In this document: piece after piece, positions 43,868 to 52,174 of the stretch
Numbering within the stretch: position 1 is the first letter of the stretch
Layout: the number at the start of each line of letters is the position of its first letter
Origin: Algoriphagus sp. A40
Lineage (GTDB): Bacteria; Bacteroidota; Bacteroidia; Cytophagales; Cyclobacteriaceae
Direction of reading: 5' to 3'
DNA length: 64,000 nucleotides
Assembly: GCF_002002735.1 (NCBI RefSeq)
Contig: NZ_MUNY01000048.1
Coordinates: forward strand, 180,402 to 244,401
Program-made: the position numbers and the translations under genes
The notes under the pieces: model-generated
Database searches by the model: none
The model's input: only the letters and a program-made list of their open reading frames with translations
Told to the model about the DNA's origin: nothing

Positions 43868-43886
43868 AAAGGATCCTTCAGCCTTT

Positions 43887-44201
43887 CTATCTCCGACTCC
43901 AAATTTTCGGATTTAAACTAGTATGGAACACAGCCCTCACATTGACTTCGTTTTCTTTCTCGTTGATAGTGAAATGAATTAAAAAAGGGAAGTTTTTCAT
44001 AGGTAAGCAACGGACGTTTTTGTACCGAACTTGAAAGAATGGATTTAGTTCTAAAGTATCCAAGTGAGATTTTAGTTCGACTGAAAACCGAAGACCTAGT
44101 CCAATCACTTTATTTTCAAAAAAATAGACAGCGTCTTCGATATCAATTGCTGCCTCTTCACTTATAACTACATTAAATAGTTTTGTGCTTGAGCTTTTCA
44201 T
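43887..44201 (-). CDS. RelE/ParE-type toxin
   Basis: A 104-residue protein with FNVVISEEAAIDIEDAVYFF, GLGLRFSVELKSHLDTLELN, PFFQVRYKNVRCLPMKNFPF and LIHFTINEKENEVNVRAVFH, the pattern of ParE/RelE toxins with the conserved R/K-rich beta sheet. Its start overlaps the upstream antitoxin gene by about 29 bases. It targets gyrase or ribosome-bound mRNA in characterised relatives; which applies here is unknown. Confidence 0.82.
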   Translation of the reverse strand: MKSSSTKLFNVVISEEAAIDIEDAVYFFENKVIGLGLRFSVELKSHLDTLELNPFFQVRYKNVRCLPMKNFPFLIHFTINEKENEVNVRAVFHTSLNPKIWSRR

Positions 44202-44391
44202 TTAAAATATCAAAAAATGTATCCTTTGAAACATTGTTCTTCGGATTCGAATATTTCATTCTTTCCAAAACCATTTGTTGATGTTCAACAGGAATTTCGG
44301 AGTTTAGATCATATTCAAAGCCCAGATCTCCCATCAATTCGATAAAGAATTCAAGTTTTTCTTCGGGGATTTGTACAGTGATCGCTTTCAT
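44173..44391 (-). CDS. Antitoxin of the RelE/ParE-type pair
   Basis: A 72-residue protein (MKAITVQIPEEKLEFFIELM, then EYDLNSEIPVEHQQMVLERM) similar to the small acidic antitoxins that precede ParE-like toxins in Bacteroidota. A beta strand plus helices is expected to form a dimer that binds the operator and the toxin. The gene overlaps the toxin gene; the two are co-transcribed. Confidence 0.72.
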   Translation of the reverse strand: MKAITVQIPEEKLEFFIELMGDLGFEYDLNSEIPVEHQQMVLERMKYSNPKNNVSKDTFFDILNEKLKHKTI

Positions 44392-44437
44392 TTTTTTTGA
44401 ATTTACTTCAAGTTAACCAAAATCGAGTAAAAAAATC

Positions 44438-45019
44438 TCAAACCAAAACCACTCTCAGGCTTTTGGCACCGTGCGCTCCAATCACCAGTGATTGTTCAAT
44501 ATCCGCTGTTTTGGAAGGACCGGCAATAAAAAGGCCGAAACCAGATTCCGCATTTCCGATCAGATTGTATCCCTGATGCATCGTTTCGACCAGATTTTTT
44601 CTATTCAAAACGATCACCAAATGCTCCGTAATAAATGGTAATGCACGAAGTCCAAGATTGGAGTCTTCCAGCCAAATGGCTCCGTTTTCGGCAACTCCAA
44701 ATTGTCCATCCAAAATCGCCAATCCCAAATCCTCTAGTTCATGCGGATCTTCTGGTAGGGAAATGGTCGATTCATTCTGGAAATGAGAAGAAAGAGAAAT
44801 GATTTTCGAAAATTTCGCATTTGGCAACCAGTTATCAAATTCGACCTTGGTAAGAACCTCACCCTTATTTCCCAGAATGGATTGGGTAAAGGTTTCCACC
44901 AGTTCTCCGGAAAGTCGAAAATCCGGAATTTCAGGGAGCGATTTTGGCGCAATTGAAACCCCACGGATAGCGGATAATATGTTTTCCCTGCTGCTCATGA
45001 TCGGTTTTTTTGATACCAC
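44438..45019 (-). CDS. lutC: LutC-type lactate utilization protein (LUD domain)
   Basis: A 193-residue protein of the LUD family: MSSRENILSAIRGVS, LAILDGQFGVAENGAIWLED, FITEHLVIVLNRKNLV and FGLFIAGPSKTADIEQSLVI, GAHGAKSLRVVLV. It is the third component of the LutABC complex that oxidises L-lactate to pyruvate. Its start overlaps lutB by 25 bases. Placement in the rhamnose locus fits disposal of the L-lactate made by the aldolase/dehydrogenase fusion. Confidence 0.9.
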   Translation of the reverse strand: MVSKKPIMSSRENILSAIRGVSIAPKSLPEIPDFRLSGELVETFTQSILGNKGEVLTKVEFDNWLPNAKFSKIISLSSHFQNESTISLPEDPHELEDLGLAILDGQFGVAENGAIWLEDSNLGLRALPFITEHLVIVLNRKNLVETMHQGYNLIGNAESGFGLFIAGPSKTADIEQSLVIGAHGAKSLRVVLV

Positions 45020-46353
45020 TGCTGGAAGGATTCCTTTGGAGTTTCCGGAAGATTTCTGTTTTTACCCCAGGTATTGAGAGGATGGTAAATTAGGCTGTCA
45101 GGAAGGGCTTTGAGTGCAGAACGCATCAGATTTCCAGAGATTTTATAAGCCAAAGGACTCTTGAAAATCCCGTTGGCCAATTTCATGGAAAGGCCTTTTC
45201 CAAATTCCCCGTGGGTTTTGGTGATCTCCTGTCTCCATTCGTAGAGTTGCTCGTGGATGTTGATTTTCACAGGACAGACATCCGAGCAGCTCCCGCAAAG
45301 GGTAGAGGCGAAGGGAAGCGTGCTGTGCTTTTTCATATCCAATCCCGGCGAAAGGATGGATCCAATCGGTCCGGGAACAGTACTTCCGTAGCTGAATCCT
45401 CCACTTCTTCTATAGATCGGACAGGTATTCATACAGGCTCCACAACGGATGCATTTGAGTGAATTTTTGAATTTTTCCCGAGCTAGTTGAGCTGTTCTGC
45501 CATTGTCCACCAAGATGATATGCATTTCTTTCCCCGGAGAAGGGCTTCGGAAATGCGAGTTGTAATTAGTCACAGGCTGACCTGTGGCGGATCGAGCGAG
45601 AAGGCGGAGGAAAACACCCAGATCTTTTCTTCGGGGTAGGATTTTCTCAATTCCCATGCAGGCGATGTGGACATCGGCAAGGTGAACACCCATATCTGCA
45701 TTGCCTTCGTTGGTGCAGACTACAAATTCTCCGGTCTCAGCGATTCCAAAGTTGACTCCGGTAATGGCGACTTTAGCTTTGAGGAATTTTTCACGGAGGT
45801 GAATGCGGGCTGCATTCGTTAAATAGGAAGGATCTTCGTTGCCTTTTTCGGTATGAAGTTTTTCATGGAAAAGATCCGAGATTTCCCCCTTTTTCAAATG
45901 AATTGCCGGAAGCACAATATGGCTTGGTGGCTGATTGAGAAACTGTACGATCCGCTCTCCCAAATCCGTGTCCACGACTTCCACGCCATGCTTTTCCAGA
46001 AATGGATTCAGATGGCACTCCTCAGTCAGGATGGATTTGCTCTTGACAATTGCGGTGCAGTTTTGTTTTTGGAGAATGTCCAAAACAAGCTGATTGTGCT
46101 CTTCTCCATTTGCCGCCCAATGGACTTTAATTCCATTTTTTTGTGCATTTCTCTCAAAATCTTCCAGATAGGAACCCAAGTTTGCCAAGACATTATCTTT
46201 GATCTGGGAGGCTATTTCACGCAATTGTTCCCATTCGGGAATGGTTTTGCTGATGCGGTCGCGCTTGTCCCGGACAAACCATAATGTCTCATCGTGCCAT
46301 TTGGCTTTGGCCTGATCTTTCAGAAATTCGGTTGCATTCTCCGGATGGCTCAT
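44995..46353 (-). CDS. lutB: LutB-type iron-sulfur lactate utilization protein
   Basis: A 452-residue protein with a LUD domain (residues about 60-290; AIVKSKSILTEECHLNPFLE, GVNFGIAETGEFVVCTNEGN) and a ferredoxin-like part with CIRCGACMNTCPIYRRSGGF and CGSCSDVCPVKINIHEQLYE, holding two 4Fe-4S clusters. A C-terminal DUF3390-like tail follows. It transfers electrons during L-lactate oxidation with LutA and LutC, genes overlapping on both sides (4 and 25 bases). Confidence 0.93.
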   Translation of the reverse strand: MSHPENATEFLKDQAKAKWHDETLWFVRDKRDRISKTIPEWEQLREIASQIKDNVLANLGSYLEDFERNAQKNGIKVHWAANGEEHNQLVLDILQKQNCTAIVKSKSILTEECHLNPFLEKHGVEVVDTDLGERIVQFLNQPPSHIVLPAIHLKKGEISDLFHEKLHTEKGNEDPSYLTNAARIHLREKFLKAKVAITGVNFGIAETGEFVVCTNEGNADMGVHLADVHIACMGIEKILPRRKDLGVFLRLLARSATGQPVTNYNSHFRSPSPGKEMHIILVDNGRTAQLAREKFKNSLKCIRCGACMNTCPIYRRSGGFSYGSTVPGPIGSILSPGLDMKKHSTLPFASTLCGSCSDVCPVKINIHEQLYEWRQEITKTHGEFGKGLSMKLANGIFKSPLAYKISGNLMRSALKALPDSLIYHPLNTWGKNRNLPETPKESFQQWYQKNRS

Positions 46354-47111
46354 GAGATCGCCTCGTTTAAGATTTCTGCAATGTGGAGAAACTTCAAAGT
46401 TTGATTATTTCGCGTCGCAATTCCCTGCAAATGCATGATGCAGGACATGTCTCCGCCGGTTAGGATTTCTGTTTTGTGGCTGAGGTGATCTTCGAGTCGG
46501 TCTTTTCCCATTCGCACGGAAAGTGCTTCTTCAGTTACGGCAAAAGTTCCCCCAAATCCACAGCATTCGTCTGTTCTGCTCAACTCCACCCATTCCAAAC
46601 CTTCCAAATTCTCCAAAAGTTTTCGGGCTTTGTTGAATGGCGTTTGATTGAGTTCTGAGCTTGAGGCCAATCGCAATCCTCGCTGTCCGTGGCAGGAAGC
46701 ATGGAAGCCCACCCGATGAGGGAATTTTCCTTCTAATTTTTCAACTTTCAATACATCAGTGATGAACTCTGTCAGCTCGTAGACCTTGTGATGCAACTCG
46801 GCCTGCTCATTTTCCAGACCAGGGATTTGTGGTGAATGTTCCTTGATATGCAATACACAACTTCCTGAAGGTGCCACCACATAATCGAAGGGTTTGAAAA
46901 GCTCTATAAAATGTCGGGTGGTTCCGATGGTGTCTCTTTCGTATCCGGCATTTGCCAAAGGCTGACCGCAGCAGGTTTGGCCCGAAGGAAAAGTTACTTT
47001 GCAGCCCAGTTTTTCAAGCAATTCAAGCGAGGCAATTCCCACTTTGGGATAGAATTGATCCACGTAACAGGGGATGAACAATGCAATATGAGGGGAATCG
47101 GATTTCATCAA
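46350..47111 (-). CDS. lutA: LutA-type lactate utilization protein (CCG domains)
   Basis: A 253-residue protein with two cysteine-rich CCG domains: FPSGQTCCGQPLANAGYERD in the first and GFHASCHGQRGLR with ELSRTDECCGFGGTFAV in the second. These bind a non-cubane iron-sulfur cluster, as in LutA and glycolate oxidase GlcF. First gene of lutABC, overlapping lutB by 4 bases and following the kinase gene by 13 bases, so all four are probably one transcript. Confidence 0.92.
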   Translation of the reverse strand: MMKSDSPHIALFIPCYVDQFYPKVGIASLELLEKLGCKVTFPSGQTCCGQPLANAGYERDTIGTTRHFIELFKPFDYVVAPSGSCVLHIKEHSPQIPGLENEQAELHHKVYELTEFITDVLKVEKLEGKFPHRVGFHASCHGQRGLRLASSSELNQTPFNKARKLLENLEGLEWVELSRTDECCGFGGTFAVTEEALSVRMGKDRLEDHLSHKTEILTGGDMSCIMHLQGIATRNNQTLKFLHIAEILNEAIS

Positions 47112-47124
47112 GGGTAAGTTATAC

Positions 47125-48453
47125 TCAGGAGTCCATATTCACCAGCATGGCTGCGCCTAATGCTGATCCATTTGGAAAGTCACTTGGGATAATTTCCATT
47201 CCTGGCAGTTTTTTGCGAAGCATTTCCAGGAAAATGAAATTGGCATTGAAGCCACCGTCGACAAAAAGACGATTGACAGGTGCGCCGTCCAAGACAAGCC
47301 GAAGTGAAGCGACTTGGATATCTGTCAGTTCGTGAAGAAACGTGTAGTAGGCCTCAGTAAATTCAGAAAAACTACTCCAATCCGTGGTATCAGCTTTTTC
47401 CAAACCGTAATCTGCCGGTTTCAGATATTGAAAACCGATTCGTTTTTTGGGATGCTGCCTTACCTTTTGGAACCAGGACTCTTCGAATTTCAACTTTTTG
47501 TAGGTTCCCAAAGGAAGTTCCCAAAAAGCATACATTTCATCAACCTGATATTTGTGCTCCTCGCCGATAAAAAGGCGGGAGATTTTAATTGGCTGCCCCG
47601 AAATGCTAAGAAACTGAAGACAGTCTTTGGTCAATTCGGATTCGGAAAGGGGAGTTTTGTTGAATGGGTTGATGCTGATGGCCCAAGTTCCGGTGGAAAG
47701 AAGCGCAAAAGGTTCTTTTTCCTGCTTCAGGTAAGGCAATAGTGCTCCCGAAGAATCATGCACTCCTATTCCGCAGGGGATTCCCCCGAGTTCTGGCTTT
47801 GTTTTAAGTAGAGAGTTGCCAGGAAGAATAGGTGGCAAAAGTGGCTCAATTCCTTCTCTTTTTACCCAATCATGGTAATCCATCTTCTCAAAATCCCATA
47901 ATCCGGTATGGCAACCGATGCTGGTGTAATCCGAGACCATTTCTCCCGTGAAAATCAGACTCAAAAATTGAGGAAGGTGGAGGCAATGACGGACGTTTTT
48001 GAAGAATTCCGGCTTTGCATATTTCAGAAAATAAATCTGAAGCCCAGAGTTGAGCATGGCCAGAGGTGGTGAGGAAGTCTTCTGGCAAAAAGCCATTTTC
48101 CCTCCATTTTCCGAATAAAAACGATCCAGCAAATCTTTCGGAAATGGTTTCAGATAATCGTAAAGCGGGGTAGCAGGTTCCCCATTTTCATCTGTATGGA
48201 CAAAGGAAGCTCCATGACCGGAAAAATTCAGTTTTTTGATTTCGAATTCTGTAGAATTCAAGGCTTGCCGAAAAGTCTCCAGCATCCAATCCCGGAGTGG
48301 GAGAATGGGTTCGCTTGGAAAGCCATCCTCATCGGGGATGGCGTCCAGGCGAGTGTAGGTATTGTGAACTTCCTTCAGGTTTTCATCAAAAAGGAAGAAT
48401 TTTTTATTCGTTTTCCCAATGTCAAAGACGGCGGTAACCGGGATTCTAGGCAT
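47125..48453 (-). CDS. FGGY family carbohydrate kinase, probable L-rhamnulokinase
   Basis: A 442-residue protein of the FGGY kinase fold: N-terminal AVFDIGKTNKKFFLFDENL (phosphate-1 loop), central GVHDSSGALLPYL and FALLSTGTWAISINPF, C-terminal VDGGFNANFIFLEML and NGSALGAAMLV. Slightly shorter than E. coli RhaB but typical of Bacteroidota members in rhamnose loci. It phosphorylates L-rhamnulose to L-rhamnulose 1-phosphate. The substrate is inferred from the neighbours (rhamnose isomerase, aldolase fusion, LutABC); another ketose is possible. Confidence 0.85.
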   Translation of the reverse strand: MPRIPVTAVFDIGKTNKKFFLFDENLKEVHNTYTRLDAIPDEDGFPSEPILPLRDWMLETFRQALNSTEFEIKKLNFSGHGASFVHTDENGEPATPLYDYLKPFPKDLLDRFYSENGGKMAFCQKTSSPPLAMLNSGLQIYFLKYAKPEFFKNVRHCLHLPQFLSLIFTGEMVSDYTSIGCHTGLWDFEKMDYHDWVKREGIEPLLPPILPGNSLLKTKPELGGIPCGIGVHDSSGALLPYLKQEKEPFALLSTGTWAISINPFNKTPLSESELTKDCLQFLSISGQPIKISRLFIGEEHKYQVDEMYAFWELPLGTYKKLKFEESWFQKVRQHPKKRIGFQYLKPADYGLEKADTTDWSSFSEFTEAYYTFLHELTDIQVASLRLVLDGAPVNRLFVDGGFNANFIFLEMLRKKLPGMEIIPSDFPNGSALGAAMLVNMDS

Positions 48454-48696
48454 TTATGATTTAAGATTTACGAAGTACGATTTATGAGGCCTTAGTAATC
48501 GTTGAGCTAATTTTCCAATATCGAACATCAAGTCCCAGTATAACTGAACTTTTCAACCTTACTACCTAATTTTTCAATTTTCCAATTTTTCAATACCGAA
48601 TGTCGAATGATGAATATCGAACGCTAAAGACTTCGACTCCGGTCAGTCAGACAACCAAATCTTTCAATTTTCCAATTTTTCAATCTTCCAATCCTA
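48454..48696. other. Intergenic region built of degenerate repeated words
   Basis: A 243-base gap between the regulator and kinase genes. It is filled with words found elsewhere in the window: GATTTACGAAGTACGATTTA, ATCGAACATC, CAATTTTCCAATTTTTCAAT (twice) and ATGAATATCGAACGC. No hairpin with a T run or clear operator was recognised. Confidence 0.5.
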
Positions 48697-49734
48697 TCAC
48701 AAAGATTTTCGAAGTGTCATTCGGAATGGGTTTTTGATCGGAATTCGATCCTCAACCCCCAAAATTTGCTCAGCAATTGTTTTTCCCATGCTTTGAAAAT
48801 CTGTAGAAATAGTCGTGATTCCTTCAGCCAGAATTTCTTTCAGCGGGGTGTCATTGTATGAAATTACTCCGATGTCGCGGCCCAGTTTCAACAATTGCTC
48901 CCGGGATTTTTTGACAATGTTGACCAGGTCAGATTCTGCCAATACGATATGGCAATCTCCTTCATCCAGTGGTTCATCGTCATCCACACCATCCACAATC
49001 AGATTTTTGAAATCATGGAAAAAGCAGAATCGCTTAAATCCGTCCATTATTTCCAGTGGGTACAAGTCACCTTTTGGAAATACCAAGATCAATCGTCTGT
49101 ATTTCCGTAAATGGGAAATCCCGGATTCCAATACCTCAAAGATGTCCTTTGAAAAGTCCTGATATACCCCGGGAAACTCGTTTTCATGATCTTTCACAGC
49201 ACGGTCAATGATCAGGAGTTTGTCCTTTGGAATCCTTTTGATCAGATCGTAGGCCGTTTCGGGATGACCTGCATTGTCGAAGAAATGCGGGGCAAGAACA
49301 TAATAATTGTAGTTGCCGAGGTTGGTTTCCAGCAGGTCTTCCAGAAGATTTCTGTTGTAATGATGAATCTGAAGATCCACAGAAGCTTGAGAACCGAGCG
49401 TTTCGATGATCGAATAGTAGATGATCTTCTTGTAGGAACTCAGTTTGTTGAAAAGCAAAAGCACTTTTGATTTATGTCCCATGTTGGTAGAGGAAATGTA
49501 AAAGCCTTTGCCACGGACTGAGGAAATAATCCCTCGATCCCGAAGCTCATTGTAGGCTTTTTCCACAGTATCCCGGGAAAGCAAAAAATCAAAACTGGTT
49601 TCATTAATGGAGGGAATTCGGTCTCCGATTTTGAGTTTTCCCTTCTCAATGTCCTCTAGGATCAAATTGACCACCTGGAGGTACTTCGGCGTGCGCGATT
49701 CCACGGCGATTTTTTCGGATTTGTCAAGAAGCAT
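48697..49734 (-). CDS. GntR family regulator with periplasmic-binding-protein-like effector domain
   Basis: A 345-residue protein. Residues about 15-80 are a GntR winged helix (PKYLQVVNLILEDIEKGKLK, then IGDRIPSINETSFDFLLSRD and TVEKAYNELRDRGIISSVRG). The rest is a LacI-type sugar-binding fold (SKVLLLFNKLSSYKKIIYYS, YNYYVLAPHFFDNAGHPETA, GVISYNDTPLKEILAEGITT, ISTDFQSMGKTIAEQIL). This Bacteroidota-specific architecture is used in sugar regulons. Its position between kinase and aldolase genes indicates a rhamnose-pathway regulator, probably binding the element at 52113-52131. Confidence 0.88.
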   Translation of the reverse strand: MLLDKSEKIAVESRTPKYLQVVNLILEDIEKGKLKIGDRIPSINETSFDFLLSRDTVEKAYNELRDRGIISSVRGKGFYISSTNMGHKSKVLLLFNKLSSYKKIIYYSIIETLGSQASVDLQIHHYNRNLLEDLLETNLGNYNYYVLAPHFFDNAGHPETAYDLIKRIPKDKLLIIDRAVKDHENEFPGVYQDFSKDIFEVLESGISHLRKYRRLILVFPKGDLYPLEIMDGFKRFCFFHDFKNLIVDGVDDDEPLDEGDCHIVLAESDLVNIVKKSREQLLKLGRDIGVISYNDTPLKEILAEGITTISTDFQSMGKTIAEQILGVEDRIPIKNPFRMTLRKSL

Positions 49735-49784
49735 AGGTTACTGGGTTATTGGGTTGGGTAAGTAGGGGTAATAGCGATTCGATT

Positions 49785-51890
49785 TTATCGAGGGAAGGCA
49801 GCTGCCAGGCCTCCATCCACGTTTAGCATATTTCCGGTTGTTTTGGTGAGTAGTCCGCCGACGAAGGCAAAAGCCGCATCTGCGATATCACTTGTTTTGA
49901 CACTTTCTTTGAGTAAAGTTCTGTTTGCATAATACTGAGGAAGATCTTTTACCTCAATTCCATAGGCTTTTGCGCGGTTTTCAGCCCATCCACCTTCCCA
50001 GATATTTGAATTCTCAATAACTGCATCGGGGTTCACTACGTTAACCCGAATTTTATCCTCAGCCAGTTCAGCGGCCATCAGTCGAGACATGTGCATCTGA
50101 GCCGCTTTGGCCGTACCATAAGCTACGTTTTTTGCGCCAGCTACCAAGCCGTTTTTGCTCACAATATTCACAATATCACCGCCTAAGCCCTGCTGTCTCA
50201 TCAAAGAGACACCAGCTTTGGATACATGATACTGTCCCATCACCAGGATATCATTCAAGCGATTCCAATCTTGGTCTGTGTGATCCTCGAAAGATTTTGA
50301 AATCGAAATTCCCGCATTGTTGACTACAATATCAATTCCGCCGAACTTCAGGCAAGTTGCTTCCATGGCTTTCGCCAAAGTAGCAGTATCGGTGACGTCT
50401 AACTGAACTCCTAAGACGGCGTCCTTGCCATATTTTTTCTCAAACTCAGCCACAGCACCGTCCAATCTGGACTGATCGATATCTGTCAGGACCACACAGG
50501 CGCCTTCCTGTACATATCGTTCGGCTATGCCTTTGCCGATTCCTCCAGCACTTCCGGTGACCAATGCAATTTTGCGGGAAAGAGGTTTTTCTTTTGGCAT
50601 TCGTGAAAGTTTTGCCTCTTCGAGTAGCCAATATTCGATGTCAAAAGCCTCCTGTAGCGGTAGGGAAACATACTCTGAAACGGCCTCAGCCCCGCGCATT
50701 ACATTTATGGCATTTATATAAAATTCACTGGCAACACGGCTGGTTTGCTTGTCTTTTGCGTAGCTGAAAAGTCCAACACCCGGCCACAAAATCACGACAG
50801 GATTTGGGTCACGCATCCCAGGACTGTTTGGATGTTTGTGTTTTTGGTAGTAATCAGCGTACATCTCCCGGTATGCCTGGAAGGCAACGCCGATTTTTTC
50901 TTTCAAGCCATTGACATCACTCAGATCGGCATCTGAGGCCAAATCCAAAACGAGCGGGCTGATTTTTGTTCTAAGGAAGTGATCAGGGCAACTCGTTCCC
51001 ATAGGGGCGAGCTTGGTCAGATCATGACTGTTGATGAACTGAAGGACAGTGTCGCTGTCGCTGAAAGTGCCCACCATTCGTTTTTCAGAAGAGGCAAGGC
51101 CACGGAGAATCGGAGCGAGTTTGGCTGCTTGTGATTTTCGTTGTTCTGGAGCCAGGGATTTCACTTTTTCTCCTCCAAAAACTGGTCTTTTCTTCCCGTA
51201 ATTATCCGCCAGATAAGCAGAGGCAGCTTCAATCACTTCGAGACTGTTTACATAGCACTCGTATGCTGTATCCGCCCAAGTGAACAGTCCATGGCCACCG
51301 AGCATGATACCTCTGATACCGGGATTGTTGTCAAGGGCTTCTTTTAGCTGCAAGCCAAGATCGAAGCCAGGACGCTGCCAAGGAACCCATGCGATAGCAC
51401 CTTTCCAAAGTTCTTTGGTGATTTTCTCTCCGTCTTTTGAGGCGGCGATCGCAATTGCTGCATCTGGATGCAGGTGATCAATATGCTTGAAAGGCAAAAA
51501 TCCGTGGAGTGGCGTGTCAATGGAAGGTGCCTTGGAAGCCAGATCGTAGATGCAATGATTGAACAATTCAACCATTTCATCTTCGAATTTAATTCCGCGG
51601 TAGATTCCTTTTAAAGAACGGAGTTTGTCAACATACAAGCCTGCCAATCCTGAACGTGTCATCGTACCGATGTCTCCACCAGATCCTTTGATCCACATTA
51701 CTTCCACCGGCTCTTTGGTCAATGGATCCAATTCGATGGTCTTGCAAGAGGTATTTCCTCCGCCGTAATTGGTGATTCTCAGATCTGCACCGAGAATATT
51801 GGAACGATAGATTAACAGGTCGACCTCATTGCCTTCCAATTTGGCGGCTTTTGCTTCGTCCCAGAGGTAGCTTACATATTTGAAACTCAT
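49785..51890 (-). CDS. Bifunctional rhamnulose-1-phosphate aldolase / short-chain dehydrogenase
   Basis: The start at 51890 (MSFKYVSYLWDEAKAAKLEG) is favoured over an upstream ATG at 51905. It has 701 residues. Residues about 1-420 form a class II aldolase (SNILGADLRITNYGGGNTSC, HIDHLHPDAAIAIAASKDGE with zinc-site histidines, GIMLGGHGLFTW). Residues about 430-701 form an SDR dehydrogenase (ALVTGSAGGIGKGIAERY, IVNNAGISISKSF, catalytic YGTAKAAQM). The fusion cleaves rhamnulose 1-phosphate to DHAP and L-lactaldehyde and oxidises the latter to L-lactate. Divergent from the permease operon, and upstream of the regulator, kinase and lutABC genes. Confidence 0.93.
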   Translation of the reverse strand: MSFKYVSYLWDEAKAAKLEGNEVDLLIYRSNILGADLRITNYGGGNTSCKTIELDPLTKEPVEVMWIKGSGGDIGTMTRSGLAGLYVDKLRSLKGIYRGIKFEDEMVELFNHCIYDLASKAPSIDTPLHGFLPFKHIDHLHPDAAIAIAASKDGEKITKELWKGAIAWVPWQRPGFDLGLQLKEALDNNPGIRGIMLGGHGLFTWADTAYECYVNSLEVIEAASAYLADNYGKKRPVFGGEKVKSLAPEQRKSQAAKLAPILRGLASSEKRMVGTFSDSDTVLQFINSHDLTKLAPMGTSCPDHFLRTKISPLVLDLASDADLSDVNGLKEKIGVAFQAYREMYADYYQKHKHPNSPGMRDPNPVVILWPGVGLFSYAKDKQTSRVASEFYINAINVMRGAEAVSEYVSLPLQEAFDIEYWLLEEAKLSRMPKEKPLSRKIALVTGSAGGIGKGIAERYVQEGACVVLTDIDQSRLDGAVAEFEKKYGKDAVLGVQLDVTDTATLAKAMEATCLKFGGIDIVVNNAGISISKSFEDHTDQDWNRLNDILVMGQYHVSKAGVSLMRQQGLGGDIVNIVSKNGLVAGAKNVAYGTAKAAQMHMSRLMAAELAEDKIRVNVVNPDAVIENSNIWEGGWAENRAKAYGIEVKDLPQYYANRTLLKESVKTSDIADAAFAFVGGLLTKTTGNMLNVDGGLAAAFPR

Positions 51891-52110
51891 AATCGGTATA
51901 TTCATTTTAAGACAGGTCTATTGGTTGTAGTATGAATTTCTCAGAAATCAGCCCAATAGGTATCCTGTAGTGTCTTGAGTGAGAGGGGTTTTTTGAGAAA
52001 ATTTATCTTCTTTTAGGAAAAGAGTATTCTGAGATTACATTTCTGAACCGGAAAATTCGCTCTGAAATTATTGTTTTCCAAAATAAACAAGGGATAATCC
52101 TTTGAAAATG

Positions 52111-52131
52111 CATCGGACAGTGCAGGACAGG
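52111..52131. promoter_or_regulatory. AGGACAG direct-repeat operator in the rhamnose divergent region
   Basis: CGGACAGTGCAGGACAGG holds two (C/A)GGACAG cores 10 bases apart, between the aldolase gene (minus) and the permease gene (plus, start 52175). A weaker TATCCTGTAGTGTCTTG lies at 51961. Best candidate binding site of the local GntR regulator. Confidence 0.55.
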
Positions 52132-52174
52132 TCGAGTGGGTCAATTTGTTTTATTCATCCTAAAATAATTCTCA

